Shown: in pieces, positions 17,701 to 26,514 of the stretch | Numbering within the stretch: the first letter of the stretch is position 1 | How the letters are laid out: each line of letters starts with the position of its first letter | Origin: an uncultured Bacteroidales bacterium | GTDB lineage: Bacteria > Bacteroidota > Bacteroidia > Bacteroidales > P3 | DNA: 64,000 bases | Assembly: GCA_947165255.1 (NCBI GenBank) | Contig: CAMUZR010000001.1 | Span: 224,850-288,849 of the forward strand | Reading direction: 5' to 3' | The notes under the pieces: generated by a model | Databases searched by the model: none | What the model saw: the letters and a program-made list of their open reading frames with translations, nothing else | Told to the model about the DNA's origin: nothing | Translations under genes and position numbers: made by a program

Positions 17701-18903
17701 ATGCCTAGCATTTCAAAAAAAGGTTTAGAACTGCCTCAGTCGGCAATTCGTAAACTTGTCCCATTCTCCGATGCTGCTAAAGAACGCGGTATCCATGTAT
17801 ATCACCTGAATATCGGTCAGCCCGATATCGAGACCCCCAAAGGCGCGCTGAAGACCTTGGCCGAGACCAAGATTGGCGTTCTGGCCTACAGCCACAGTGC
17901 CGGTAACCTCTCCTACCGCAAGAAACTGGTGGAATACTATCACCGCCATCAGATTGAGGTCACTCCCGACCAAATCATCGTTACCACCGGCGGCAGCGAG
18001 GCATTGCAGTTTGCCTTCACCGTCTGCCTTAACCCTGGCGACGAAATCATCATCCCCGAACCCTACTACACCAACTACAACACCTTTGCCAAACTCTGCG
18101 ACGCTACTATCAAGACCATCCCCAGCGACATCAGAACGGGTTTCGCGCTGCCTCCTATCGAAGAGTTTGAAAAGGCCATTACTCCGCGCACCCGCGCCAT
18201 TATGATTTGCAACCCCAACAACCCTACTGGCTACCTCTACACCAAAGAGGAACTGCTCAAGGTGGCTGAAATCGTTAAGAAACACGACCTCTTCCTTTTT
18301 GCCGACGAAGTATATCGCGAATTCTGCTACGACGGACACGAACACTTCAGTGTGATGCAGCTCGAAGGCCTTGAGAAAAACGTCGTCCTTTTCGACTCCG
18401 TGTCCAAACGCTACAGTGCATGTGGTGCCCGTGTGGGATGTATGGTCACCCGCAACGAGGAGGTCTACAGCATCGCCATGCGTCTGGCTCAGGCTCGTCT
18501 CTCCCCTCCCAGCTTCGGACAGATTTTCGCTGAAGCCGCAGTGGATACCCCACAGGACTATTTCGATGCCGTAAGCAAGGAATACGTCGCTCGTCGCAAC
18601 GTCATCGTCGAGGGCATCAACAAGATTCCTGGATGCTTCTGCCCCAATCCCAAAGGTGCTTTCTACACCGTGGTTGACCTGCCCGTCGACGACAGCGACA
18701 AGTTCTGCCAGTGGCTGCTCACCGACTTTAACTACAACGGTGAAACCCTTATGATGGCTCCTGCCACCGGTTTCTATGTCAATCCTGAAAGCGGCCGCCA
18801 TCAGGCCCGCATCACCTACTGCCTCTGCATCGAAGACCTCAAGCATGCAATCAAGTGCCTCGAAGAGGCTCTTAAGGTATATCCTGGACGGACTAACAAG
18901 TAG
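17701..18903 (+). CDS. class I/II PLP-dependent aminotransferase (AspC-like)
   Basis: A 400-residue fold-type I aminotransferase. It has the NIGQPDIETP N-terminal motif, VTTGGSEALQFAF around the PLP phosphate site, CNPNNPTGYLY, the cofactor Asp in FLFADEVYREF, and the PLP lysine K236 in DSVSKRYSACGARVG. The C-terminal Arg lies in GRHQARITYCL. This subgroup usually acts on aspartate or related amino acids, but substrate specificity cannot be read here. The gene stands alone between two hairpins. Confidence 0.88.
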   Translation: MPSISKKGLELPQSAIRKLVPFSDAAKERGIHVYHLNIGQPDIETPKGALKTLAETKIGVLAYSHSAGNLSYRKKLVEYYHRHQIEVTPDQIIVTTGGSEALQFAFTVCLNPGDEIIIPEPYYTNYNTFAKLCDATIKTIPSDIRTGFALPPIEEFEKAITPRTRAIMICNPNNPTGYLYTKEELLKVAEIVKKHDLFLFADEVYREFCYDGHEHFSVMQLEGLEKNVVLFDSVSKRYSACGARVGCMVTRNEEVYSIAMRLAQARLSPPSFGQIFAEAAVDTPQDYFDAVSKEYVARRNVIVEGINKIPGCFCPNPKGAFYTVVDLPVDDSDKFCQWLLTDFNYNGETLMMAPATGFYVNPESGRHQARITYCLCIEDLKHAIKCLEEALKVYPGRTNK

Positions 18904-18926
18904 TTATTACAATCGAACTAAACGTT

Positions 18927-18962
18927 GGGCTGAATCCTCACAAGGGTTCAGCCCTTCTTTTT
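18927..18962 (+). terminator. rho-independent terminator of the aminotransferase
   Basis: GGGCTGAATCC pairs with GGGTTCAGCCC (one G-U pair), with a 5-nt loop and a following TTCTTTTTAT tract. Confidence 0.85.
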
Positions 18963-19027
18963 ATCGGGTGGTCCCGCAATAAAACCATGTTTCCTGCGTT
19001 TACTAATAACCCATAAGTTTTGGCATT

Positions 19028-19504
19028 ATGACCCAAGAACAGAGACGCATACAGATAATACAGGCCTGCATCGACAGGCAGCAGGCAGTGGCTGCCACGG
19101 CCAAACAGGAGATGGACTCGGCACAACAGCAAAGCAATGATTACGGTGCCAATGTCGACCGTTACGACTCCTACCGTACCAAAATGATGCGCAACCGCGA
19201 TATGTATGCCAAGCAACTCTCCAATGCAAATGCCAGCATAAGGGTGCTGCAGGAATTACTGCGCATGGCTCCGATGCGTGTGGCCGACCATGGGGCCATC
19301 GTCATCACCGACAAACAGAAGTTTTTTCTAAGTGTGGGTATAGGCAAATTCCTAGTGCCATTCAAAACCTCTGCCCTAACCCCTCAAGAGATTTTTTTTG
19401 CCATTAGCGCGCAAACTCCCATCTACATGGCCCTGAAAGGGAAGAGGGTAGGGGATAGCCTCACTTTCAACGGGGTGACGCAAGTGATAAGGGAAATACT
19501 CTAA
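19028..19504 (+). CDS. GreA/GreB-like protein (coiled coil plus Gre C-terminal fold)
   Basis: A 158-residue protein. Residues about 1-80 are helical and rich in Gln, Met and Ala, consistent with a coiled coil. The C-terminal part GAIVITDKQKFFLSVGIGK and the final ISAQTPIYMALKGKRVGDSLTFNG match the FKBP-like C-terminal domain of Gre factors, where S-P-x-G-x-A-L-x-G-K-x-V-G-D is typical. The acidic tip residues of true GreA are not obvious, so cleavage-factor activity is uncertain. It is convergent with the YqiA-like gene, 12 nt apart. Confidence 0.65.
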   Translation: MTQEQRRIQIIQACIDRQQAVAATAKQEMDSAQQQSNDYGANVDRYDSYRTKMMRNRDMYAKQLSNANASIRVLQELLRMAPMRVADHGAIVITDKQKFFLSVGIGKFLVPFKTSALTPQEIFFAISAQTPIYMALKGKRVGDSLTFNGVTQVIREIL

Positions 19505-19516
19505 TAGAACGATGCG

Positions 19517-20083
19517 TCAGCAGTCCCGTTCCTTTAGGCTTTGTTCAAAATGCGCCTTTAGTTCGTCAAATCGATAAAATCTGTGTCCGCACTTCTCTTT
19601 CCACACCACAGGACCATGGTTGGGGAAAAGCGTGAGAAGCGGCTGGTGGTCGCCGAGAAGCTCGTCGTCCGTGCTGAGGGCGAAATGCAGTTGCCCGTCT
19701 TTCGGTTGAAGTCGTTGGAAAACCCTCTTGTCAAACTCTTCGTATTCCTTTAATTTATCGGAAATATTATCCCCTTCACCCACAGAAAGGTGGCGGCGGA
19801 TGGTGCCTACAATATCCCGCACGGGATTGATACACCACACTGCCTCCTGATAGAATTGTGTGCAGCACAGGGCATAATATCCTCCCGTGCTGCTGCCCAC
19901 GATAAGGGCCGGGCTTTCACGTGTTATTAGTTCCTGCAGTTGTCCGTATACCTCCATTGGGGCAAGGCGGTCGTATTCCAATGTCGGGGCAATCACCTGG
20001 CACTGAGGAAACATAGACTGTAGTTTCTGTGCCTTCATGGCGTTGCCGGTGGAACCATAGCCGTGTATGTAAAGGAGTTTCAT
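19517..20083 (-). CDS. YqiA/UPF0227 family alpha/beta hydrolase
   Basis: A 188-residue compact alpha/beta hydrolase. LLYIHGYGSTGNAMK is the oxyanion-strand region, VGSSTGGYYA carries the nucleophile Ser, and STDDELLGDH holds the likely Asp. KCGHRFYRFDEL has the catalytic His. Length and motif order match YqiA/YcfP esterases. There is no signal peptide. Its natural substrate is unknown. Confidence 0.8.
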   Translation of the reverse strand: MKLLYIHGYGSTGNAMKAQKLQSMFPQCQVIAPTLEYDRLAPMEVYGQLQELITRESPALIVGSSTGGYYALCCTQFYQEAVWCINPVRDIVGTIRRHLSVGEGDNISDKLKEYEEFDKRVFQRLQPKDGQLHFALSTDDELLGDHQPLLTLFPNHGPVVWKEKCGHRFYRFDELKAHFEQSLKERDC

Positions 20084-20190
20084 GACTTGCTTCTATTTTC
20101 CGTAAAATAACTAAGATTTGCATTTTTTAGTATATGGCTACAATATTAAAACCTATTTTCCGTTTTAAACTTAATTAAGATTTGTCCGGC

Positions 20191-21750
20191 ATGAAGTACA
20201 AACATATTTTTATCTTTCTATCTCTTCTCCTGCCCGTAGTCGCTGCCTTCGGCCAGACCCAGACACAGCGTTTGGAAAGCCATGTCTATTTTTTGGCAGC
20301 AGACTCATTGCAGGGGCGAAAGGCAGGCAGCGATGATGCTCGTAAGGCTCTTCGGTATATCGAGTCCGAATACTCCAGCATAGGCCTGCAGCCTTTCCTG
20401 GATGGCGATATGCGGCAGTACTTTATCCGCAGAAAATATACCACACCCAATGGCAAGGGAGTTGACCAAAGGGTCATTTCAGCCGATTCTGTGGACTATT
20501 GGACTCAGAAGGCCAATAATGTCTACTGCAATCTTGTCGCCCTCATTCCGGGCAGCGACCCCGTGCTGAAGAATGAATATGTGCTTGTAGGCGCTCACTA
20601 CGACCATTTGGGTGTGCGTGATGGGCAGGTCTACAATGGCGCCGACGACAATGCGTCGGGTTCGGCTGCAGTGATAGAGCTGGCACGGCGGCTGATGCTG
20701 CAGCGCGACCACCTCGACCGTAGTGTGCTCATCTGTGCCTTTGATGCCGAAGAGTCGGGTCTCTGGGGTTCAAGCGCACTGGCCAATGAATTAGAGCTCA
20801 GGGGTCTGCTGAAAAATGTCAAGATGATGATGAGCGTGGATATGGTAGGCTGGCTAAAAACGGGCCACCTTTCCTTCAGCGGCACGGGCACCCTGAAGAA
20901 CTGCTCCCGACTGATTCGTTCGGCGGCCGAGCAGAGTGGAATAAGCGAGCGGCATCATGGTTTTGAAACTTCACCCTTCGGTGCAACTGATACTGAGCCT
21001 TTTGCCAAATTGGGAATACCCACCCTGGCCGTCACCACAGGCTTGGGCTCCCCCTACCACAAGCCGGAGGACGATGCCGATCTGATAGACTATGTGGGGC
21101 TTTCCAAAGTCACCGACTGCCTTGTGCTGCTGACCTCCGCCATGGCTTCGGTGGACGAGCCCATGGAGCCTACCGGAAAAGTGTCGCCCAAACACACCGA
21201 CGACCTCCCTTTCTTCCAAGGCGGATTGGTGCTGGGCATGGGACCCAACCATTTGAATATTAAAAACTCCGCCTTCCGCACCAAGTCCCTTCCTGCCTAT
21301 CAGTTAGGCCTTCTCGGCCAATTGAATTTTACCAACCATTTCGGATTGCAGGTGGATGCCCTCATAGATGGGGGCAGCACACGGTTTCCCTTGGGCGACA
21401 ATCTCTTGGAAGGTGAATCCGAGTATGGACAACTGCAATTGCTCATCCCTGCGCAGCTGAAACTAATCTTAGGTACCAAGGACATTAACGTCCAGCTGGG
21501 CCTAGGTGGCTTTTACGGTTATGTCTTCCGGGCCGACCTTGTCAGTGGCAGTGGAAGAAATAAAGTAGTGCAGGACATTGACATTCAGCATCCCCACCAG
21601 TATGGCCTTGCGTTTGGCCTGTCGGTGCGTATGGCCCCCTTCATCTCGTTCGGCTTCACCCGTTTACGTGCCCTCAGTGGTGTGGATTCACCGCTTCCCG
21701 CAGAGGCACGTCGCTGCACCACTATGTATCAGATAAGCTACATTTTCTAA
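20191..21750 (+). CDS. M28 zinc aminopeptidase fused to an outer-membrane-barrel-like domain
   Basis: A 519-residue exported protein with a signal peptide ending AAFGQ. The M28 peptidase domain (about 25-320) has all ligands: GAHYDHLG (His), GADDNASG (Asp), FDAEESGLWG (catalytic Glu and ligand Glu), SVDMVGW (Asp) and SPYHKPEDDAD (His). From about 350 on the sequence alternates in short amphipathic strands (YQLGLLGQLNFTNHFGLQVD, LGLGGFYGYVF, YGLAFGLSVRM) and ends in ISYIF, like a porin-type beta-barrel. The ATG at 20191 is used instead of a TTG 9 nt earlier. The peptidase would then be tethered to the outer membrane. Confidence 0.85.
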   Translation: MKYKHIFIFLSLLLPVVAAFGQTQTQRLESHVYFLAADSLQGRKAGSDDARKALRYIESEYSSIGLQPFLDGDMRQYFIRRKYTTPNGKGVDQRVISADSVDYWTQKANNVYCNLVALIPGSDPVLKNEYVLVGAHYDHLGVRDGQVYNGADDNASGSAAVIELARRLMLQRDHLDRSVLICAFDAEESGLWGSSALANELELRGLLKNVKMMMSVDMVGWLKTGHLSFSGTGTLKNCSRLIRSAAEQSGISERHHGFETSPFGATDTEPFAKLGIPTLAVTTGLGSPYHKPEDDADLIDYVGLSKVTDCLVLLTSAMASVDEPMEPTGKVSPKHTDDLPFFQGGLVLGMGPNHLNIKNSAFRTKSLPAYQLGLLGQLNFTNHFGLQVDALIDGGSTRFPLGDNLLEGESEYGQLQLLIPAQLKLILGTKDINVQLGLGGFYGYVFRADLVSGSGRNKVVQDIDIQHPHQYGLAFGLSVRMAPFISFGFTRLRALSGVDSPLPAEARRCTTMYQISYIF

Positions 21751-21773
21751 TAACTATAATTAAACTTTCTAAA

Positions 21774-22364
21774 ATGATTGATTTCAAACAAATCATCGGA
21801 GCCTTCCTAGTCCTTTTCGCCATCATCGACATCACTGGCTCCATCCCCATCTTCCTGTCGCTGAAACAGAGCGGCAACAAGTATCATCCCCTTTTTGCCG
21901 CGCTTATCTCGCTGGCCATCTTTGTGGTCTTTTTCTTTCTGGGCGACGCGGCGTTGAAACTCTTTGGCGTCGACATCCAATCCTTCGCCGTGGCAGGTTC
22001 CATCGTCCTCTTTATCATGGCATTTGAGATGATTCTAGGGGTAGAAATCTTCAAAAATGACCCTGCTGGCGGCGGCTCCACCGTGGTGCCTATTGCTTTC
22101 CCCCTCATTGCCGGACCGGGTGCCCTCACCACTATCATTTCGCTGCGGGCCGAGTATGCCGATGTCAATATCCTCATTGCGCTCCTGCTCAACATCGTTA
22201 TCGACTATCTGGTATTGCGCTATATCGACAAGCTGGAAAAACTCTTGGGTGCCACGCTGGTTTCCATCTTGAGAAAATTTTTCGGCGTCATACTGCTCGC
22301 CATAGGCGTAAGGCTCTTCACCACCAATTTGGGCAACATCATCCATTCAATGAATATCCTTTGA
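21774..22364 (+). CDS. MarC family integral membrane protein
   Basis: A 196-residue protein with six predicted membrane segments. The family sequences are AIIDITGSIPIFLSL near the N-terminus and PIAFPLIAGPGALTTIISL in the middle. MarC proteins were once linked to multiple antibiotic resistance, but that role was not upheld, and the function remains unknown. It lies 23 nt after the M28 gene on the same strand. Confidence 0.9.
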   Translation: MIDFKQIIGAFLVLFAIIDITGSIPIFLSLKQSGNKYHPLFAALISLAIFVVFFFLGDAALKLFGVDIQSFAVAGSIVLFIMAFEMILGVEIFKNDPAGGGSTVVPIAFPLIAGPGALTTIISLRAEYADVNILIALLLNIVIDYLVLRYIDKLEKLLGATLVSILRKFFGVILLAIGVRLFTTNLGNIIHSMNIL

Positions 22365-22402
22365 CCGGCTCGCTGGCGGCAGTCTAATAAATCGTCAATA
22401 AT

Positions 22403-22498
22403 ATGCGCCGCCTGCTTTACCTCCTCTCGTCCCTGCTGCTCTGGACCCTCCTGGCCTTTGCCAAAACTGCCCGCATAGGAACCCCGCGCAGGCAATAA
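22403..22498 (+). CDS. possible 31-residue hydrophobic peptide
   Basis: ATG at 22403 to TAA at 22496-22498 encodes MRRLLYLLSSLLLWTLLAFAK followed by a short basic tail. This looks like a signal peptide or a single membrane helix. It sits between marC and the BspA-like gene with small gaps on both sides. There is no homology I can name, and it may be a remnant or chance. Confidence 0.3.
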   Translation: MRRLLYLLSSLLLWTLLAFAKTARIGTPRRQ

Positions 22499-22525
22499 AT
22501 AAACCTCAATCACGTTATTAAAGAC

Positions 22526-23086
22526 ATGAAAAAATATCTGCTAGCATTTCTCGCCCTCCTGCCCCTTCTCTCCGCGGCGCAGGAATACGATTTTGCCAAG
22601 AAAGTAGGCGGCAACACGCTCTATTTCGCCATCCTCACCACCGGCGGCAAAAACGGTCCCACCGTCGAAGTCACCTTCCCCAACGCTGAAGAGAACCCCT
22701 GGAAGGGCTTCTCCAAGCCCCGCGGGCAGGTGGACATCCCCGAGGTGGTCACCCCCGACCGCTCTAAGGCCAAGAATGCCGACCCCGAGGACGACGACAC
22801 AACCCTCTACCGAGTAGTTTCCATCCGCTACAATGCTTTCCAGGGATGCGACCGCATCACACGGCTGACCCTCCCTCCCTCGGTCACGAAGATTGAGGAG
22901 AACGCTTTCGACGGCTGCAAACGCATCGAATACCTTGTCTGCCAAGCCGTCGAACCGCCCAAACTGGACGAGTCCTCCTTCGACAAGGTCGACATCAACA
23001 TCCCCGTGCGGGTTCCCGCCGGCACCTACGAGAAATACAAAGAGGCCCTCGGATGGCGTGTCTTTACCGAAATTATCGAGTATTAG
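22526..23086 (+). CDS. short BspA-like leucine-rich-repeat secreted protein
   Basis: A 186-residue protein with a signal peptide (MKKYLLAFLALLPLLSAAQ). The sequence NPWKGFSKPRG, then SIRYNAFQGCDRITRLTLPPSVTKIEENAFDGCKRIEYL, gives about two LRR_5 (BspA/TpLRR) repeats. The C-terminus VRVPAGTYEKYKEALGWRVF is the usual cap of these proteins, so this gene looks complete though short. It shares its N-terminal WxGFSKPxG segment with the truncated gene at 30717. Members are surface or secreted; the ligand is unknown. Confidence 0.8.
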   Translation: MKKYLLAFLALLPLLSAAQEYDFAKKVGGNTLYFAILTTGGKNGPTVEVTFPNAEENPWKGFSKPRGQVDIPEVVTPDRSKAKNADPEDDDTTLYRVVSIRYNAFQGCDRITRLTLPPSVTKIEENAFDGCKRIEYLVCQAVEPPKLDESSFDKVDINIPVRVPAGTYEKYKEALGWRVFTEIIEY

Positions 23087-23133
23087 CCGCCCGCCCGCGC
23101 CGCCATTGCGAATCCCATTATAGACCTATCGAT

Positions 23134-23505
23134 ATGAACACAAACGAAATCGAATCGCGTGTCGCCAAATCGCGCCAACTGCACCAGCAGGGCTACAACT
23201 GCTGCCAGTCGGTGGTGATGGCCTACGCCGACCTCCTCCCCATCGACCCCCAGTCCGCTGCCCAAATGTCTTCCGCTTTCGGCCGCGGCATGTCAGGCAT
23301 GCAGCAGACCTGCGGCTGTGTCTCGGCCATGGCCATGGTATGCGGCCTCTGCGGCCAGACGGCCCTTTTCAAACCCCTTGCCACCCGTTTCCGTCAGGAG
23401 AACGGCGAGCTGAACTGCCCCGCCCTCCTGCGTATGCAGGGGCGCGACCATTCCTGCAACGACCTTGTCGCCTCGGCCGCCCGCCTGCTAGGCGAGGCCC
23501 TTTAG
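23134..23505 (+). CDS. C_GCAxxG_C_C family (putative redox) protein
   Basis: A 123-residue protein with the family cysteines: GYNCCQSVVMAY, then the TCGCVSAMAMVCGLCG segment, and later NCPAL and SCNDL. In this family the core is normally G-C-A-x-x-G; here the segment reads C-G-C-V-S-A-M. The ATG at 23134 is used; a longer frame begins inside the previous gene. Members are often near redox or transport genes; their function is unproved. It is in a tight plus-strand run with the next two genes. Confidence 0.75.
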   Translation: MNTNEIESRVAKSRQLHQQGYNCCQSVVMAYADLLPIDPQSAAQMSSAFGRGMSGMQQTCGCVSAMAMVCGLCGQTALFKPLATRFRQENGELNCPALLRMQGRDHSCNDLVASAARLLGEAL

Positions 23506-23530
23506 TGCAACCCCTCACCACCATGCCGCT

Positions 23531-24025
23531 ATGATTTACGACACCCTTGACCACATCGACCGCTATAGTCTTCTCCTTCCCGGCATCTCCGAGGGACTCC
23601 GCTTCCTCCGGCAGGCTCCCGCCGACATAGCGCCCGGACGCCACTGTCTCTCGGGCGACAACTACGCCAATGTCGACCTCTACACCACCCGCGAAGTCAA
23701 CCCCCTGGGCTACGAAGCCCACCGCCGATATATCGACATCCAATTCCTCCTCTCAGGCGAGGAGGAGATACTGGTGCGCCCAGTCGAACAGCTCGACTGC
23801 ACCACACCCTACGACGCCGGCCGCGATGTGGCCTTCTACCGCCATGACCTCCCCGCGGCAACGGTTCGGCTGGGCAATGGCGCCTTTGCCATCCTCTTCC
23901 CCCACGACGCCCACGAGCCACAGCATGCAGTGGCGCACCCCGCCCCCGTCAAAAAAATCGTCGTCAAAATAGCGCTTCCCACAACCCTCAGCCCTCTCCA
24001 ATACACCTTCGACAACCCACAATAA
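23531..24025 (+). CDS. YhcH/YjgK/YiaL family protein
   Basis: A 164-residue cupin-like protein. It has EAHRRYIDIQFLLSGEE near the centre, YDAGRDVAFY, and FAILFPHDAHEPQHAV with the conserved metal-binding His/Asp cluster. The family (DUF386, including the EbgC beta-subunit of evolved beta-galactosidase) is linked to sugar and sialic acid metabolism. It is 10 nt upstream of the aldose epimerase gene, which supports a sugar role. Confidence 0.85.
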   Translation: MIYDTLDHIDRYSLLLPGISEGLRFLRQAPADIAPGRHCLSGDNYANVDLYTTREVNPLGYEAHRRYIDIQFLLSGEEEILVRPVEQLDCTTPYDAGRDVAFYRHDLPAATVRLGNGAFAILFPHDAHEPQHAVAHPAPVKKIVVKIALPTTLSPLQYTFDNPQ

Positions 24026-24035
24026 CCACAAACAC

Positions 24036-25046
24036 ATGCAAATCTTCACCCTCACCAACCAGCACCGAATGGAAGTCCGCATTGCCAACTACGGAGCCCG
24101 CATCCTCTCGCTCCTAGTGCCCGACCGGCAGGGACGACTGCAGGACGTGGTGCTTGGCTTCGACAACCCCCAGGACTATCTGCGCGAGAACCACTCCAAC
24201 GACTTTGGCGCCGCCATCGGCCGCTATGCCAACCGCCTCGGCCAGGGCCGCATAACCATCGGCGGCCAGAGATACCAGCTGCCGCAGAACAACGGACCCC
24301 ACTGCCTCCACGGCGGCCCTACCGGGTGGCAGTATCAGCCCTTCGAGGTCCAAAGCCATTCCGCCAACACCCTGGTCCTCACCCTTCTCAGCCCCGACGG
24401 CGACAACAACTTCCCAGGCGAGGTGCAGGTACAAGTCCGCTACACCCTCACCGACGACAACCGGCTCCACATACGCTACTCCGCCACCACCTCGGCTCCC
24501 ACCGTCATCAATATGACCAACCACAGCTATTTCAACCTCAACGGCGATGGCAGCACCACTGTCCTCAACCATCTCTTGACCATCGATGCCGACCGCTATG
24601 CCCCCATCGACCCCACCTTCCTTCCCATCGGGCCCCTTGAACCCGTCTGCGGCACTCCCTTCGACTTCCGCACCCCCAAAGCCGTGGGGTTCGAAATAGG
24701 CTCCGACCACCCCCAGCTGCGCAATGGCAACGGCTACGACCACAACTGGGTGCTCAACACCCGTGGCGACGACACGCGTCCCTGCGCCCGCCTCGAAAGT
24801 CCCCTCACAGGCATAGCCCTCGAAGTCTTCACCACCGAGCCCGGCATGCAGGTCTATACCGGTAACTTCCTCGACGGCACCGTCCAAGGCAAAAAAGGCA
24901 TCCGCTACCAACAGCGCTCCGCCATCTGTCTCGAAACCCAGAAGTACCCCGACAGCCCCAACCGCAGTTGGCCCGAGTCCAACGCTTTCCTCAATCCCGG
25001 CGAGACCTACTCCAGCCACACCGTCTTTGCCTTCTCCGTCCGCTAA
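24036..25046 (+). CDS. galM: aldose 1-epimerase (galactose mutarotase)
   Basis: A 336-residue GalM-type protein. The sugar-binding FGAAIGRYANRLGQGRI motif, then HCLHGGPTGW, the catalytic His in NMTNHSYFNLNG, Asp in YDHNWVLN, and the catalytic Glu in ICLETQKYPDSPN are all present. It interconverts alpha- and beta-hexoses. No signal peptide is visible. It closes a run of co-oriented genes from 22.5 kb. Confidence 0.92.
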   Translation: MQIFTLTNQHRMEVRIANYGARILSLLVPDRQGRLQDVVLGFDNPQDYLRENHSNDFGAAIGRYANRLGQGRITIGGQRYQLPQNNGPHCLHGGPTGWQYQPFEVQSHSANTLVLTLLSPDGDNNFPGEVQVQVRYTLTDDNRLHIRYSATTSAPTVINMTNHSYFNLNGDGSTTVLNHLLTIDADRYAPIDPTFLPIGPLEPVCGTPFDFRTPKAVGFEIGSDHPQLRNGNGYDHNWVLNTRGDDTRPCARLESPLTGIALEVFTTEPGMQVYTGNFLDGTVQGKKGIRYQQRSAICLETQKYPDSPNRSWPESNAFLNPGETYSSHTVFAFSVR

Positions 25047-25300
25047 GGCTCCCTTCCCCAATACCCTGGCTTCCCACGCTCCCCGGCGGTGAGCCCTCGT
25101 TTCCAGTCCCTAGCCAGAGGATCGCCCCGCCTTTGCTTTCCCCGCCTCAGCCCTCTTGCCCCTCGTCAATCCCCCTTTGCGGTTTCACAATCGCTCTCCC
25201 CGTAGCTGCCGGCTCTCCCGTCGGCCTCCATTTGCTGTTCCATCAGCCGTTTTCCATCCCCCCTTCCGCCTCGCCCTTCCTTCGCTTTTCGTCCAATATT

Positions 25301-25389
25301 TATTTTGTATTTTATTTGTATTTTGTTTGCATTTAGTTTATCAAACATAAATAAAATACAAACTAAATACAAATCAAATGCAAACTAAG
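25301..25389. repeat. AT-rich imperfect inverted repeat
   Basis: Left arm 25301-25340 and right arm 25347-25389 share TTTGTATTTTATTT and GTTTGCATTT in opposite orientation around TCAAAC. It is embedded in the 546-bp gap between convergent galM and the TPR gene. The rest of that gap (25047-25300 C-rich, 25390-25535 G-rich) holds no gene I can support. Confidence 0.55.
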
Positions 25390-25542
25390 TGGTGTCTGAT
25401 CTGTGTGGACACGGCGATGCCACGGCGGCGGGCGGTGAGGCCGTGGGTGGGTTCGGTGACGGGGAAGAGGCAGGTGTGGGGGCGCGGCGGGGAAAGAGAA
25501 AGGGGACGGCGGTGGCCGAGTGGCTGCGGCCATGCACAAAAA

Positions 25543-25567
25543 AAGCCGCCCTTGCTTGGGGCGGCTT
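25543..25567 (-). terminator. terminator of the TPR gene
   Basis: A 9-bp stem AAGCCGCCC / GGGCGGCTT with a 7-nt loop. On the minus strand it is followed by a T-run (complement of AAAAAAA at 25538-25544). It lies about 25 nt after the TPR stop codon. Confidence 0.8.
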
Positions 25568-25592
25568 CTTATGGTGGAGGTAATCGGTTGGA

Positions 25593-26264
25593 TTACATGT
25601 TCTCGGCGTAGGAGAGGTATTTGTCGGCTTCGCCGTACTCAGGGCTTTCGGGATAGTTGTCTTTGATTTTCTGGAAGTTCTTCACAGCTGCGTCCTTGTT
25701 GCCAAGCTTGAGCTGCATCATGCCGGCCTTCCACAGGGCGACGGGCGAGACGATGAAGTTGTCGGACTTGCTGGCGGCCTTCTCATAGTAGCTGACGGCC
25801 TCTTTTGCATTGTCGGACTCGGCGTAGCAGTCGCCAATCAGCATTAGGGCTTCGGCTCCGGTGAAGGTGTCGTTGCCTTTGTATGATTTCAGCAGGTCGA
25901 TGGCCTCGGTGTAGTTGCCAAGGTTCAGCTGGCAGATGGCGGCATAGTATTTTGCCAAGTTGCCCGATTTGGTGGAGCGGTACTGGTCGATGATGTCGTT
26001 GAAACCCATGAATTGGTCGTTGCCGTTCAGGGCTTTCTCAAAGTCGCCTTCGCCAAACCATTGCTCGGCGGCGAACATGTCTTCGGCAGCGCGCTGCTGG
26101 CGCGGATGGGCGTAAAGGCCTACGTAGGCCCAGATGGCCAATGCCACCAACACAACGGCACAAACGGCGATAGTGATCGTTTTTTTGTTCTTCTCGACAA
26201 ACTGTTCGGTTTTTGCGATAACGCCGCTAACCTCAAGATTTTTCTCTTCGTTTTGCTCTTTCAT
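25593..26264 (-). CDS. membrane-anchored tetratricopeptide-repeat protein
   Basis: A 223-residue protein. An N-terminal cytoplasmic stretch of about 27 residues is followed by one membrane helix (TITIAVCAVVLVALAIWAYV). The rest is tetratricopeptide repeats, for example AKYYAAICQLNLGNYTEAIDLLK and WKAGMMQLKLGNKDAAVKNF. The layout resembles YfgM-like proteins, which sit next to the Sec translocon in some bacteria, but no bamB is nearby. The sequence ends in a repeat-cap helix, and the protein is not truncated. Confidence 0.8.
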   Translation of the reverse strand: MKEQNEEKNLEVSGVIAKTEQFVEKNKKTITIAVCAVVLVALAIWAYVGLYAHPRQQRAAEDMFAAEQWFGEGDFEKALNGNDQFMGFNDIIDQYRSTKSGNLAKYYAAICQLNLGNYTEAIDLLKSYKGNDTFTGAEALMLIGDCYAESDNAKEAVSYYEKAASKSDNFIVSPVALWKAGMMQLKLGNKDAAVKNFQKIKDNYPESPEYGEADKYLSYAENM

Positions 26265-26295
26265 TCTATATGTGATTTTATTTTTTTCGAGGTTG

Positions 26296-26303
26296 CAAAA
26301 TTA
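26296..26303 (-). promoter_or_regulatory. -7 box of the TPR gene
   Basis: The minus strand reads TAATTTTG, a TAnnTTTG match, 31 nt upstream of the start codon. Confidence 0.5.
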
Positions 26304-26461
26304 GTCATTTTTTTCCATTGAGACGAAATATTTTTTTTTCCTGCCTTTCTTTTTATACACATTTTTATTTTTAACATTTTGTATTTTGCTGTTTTTCACA
26401 TTCCTGTGCTTTTTTTTAGAAAAAAATCCTGTTAAAAAAAGTTTTTATTGCTTTTTTTGTA

Positions 26462-26469
26462 TATCTTTG
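26462..26469 (+). promoter_or_regulatory. -7 box of the DHODH-like gene
   Basis: TATCTTTG, 45 nt before the ATG, in a strongly T-rich region. No clear -33 TTTG at the expected spacing. Confidence 0.55.
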
Positions 26470-26514
26470 CAAATTAGATTTTAATCATGATTAAAGTATA
26501 AAAAGTAAGTTGTA

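Noticed and set aside
25378..25611. Plus-strand frames opposite the TPR gene terminator
   Set aside because: They run through the terminator hairpin and into the convergent gene; composition is Arg/Gly-rich artefact.
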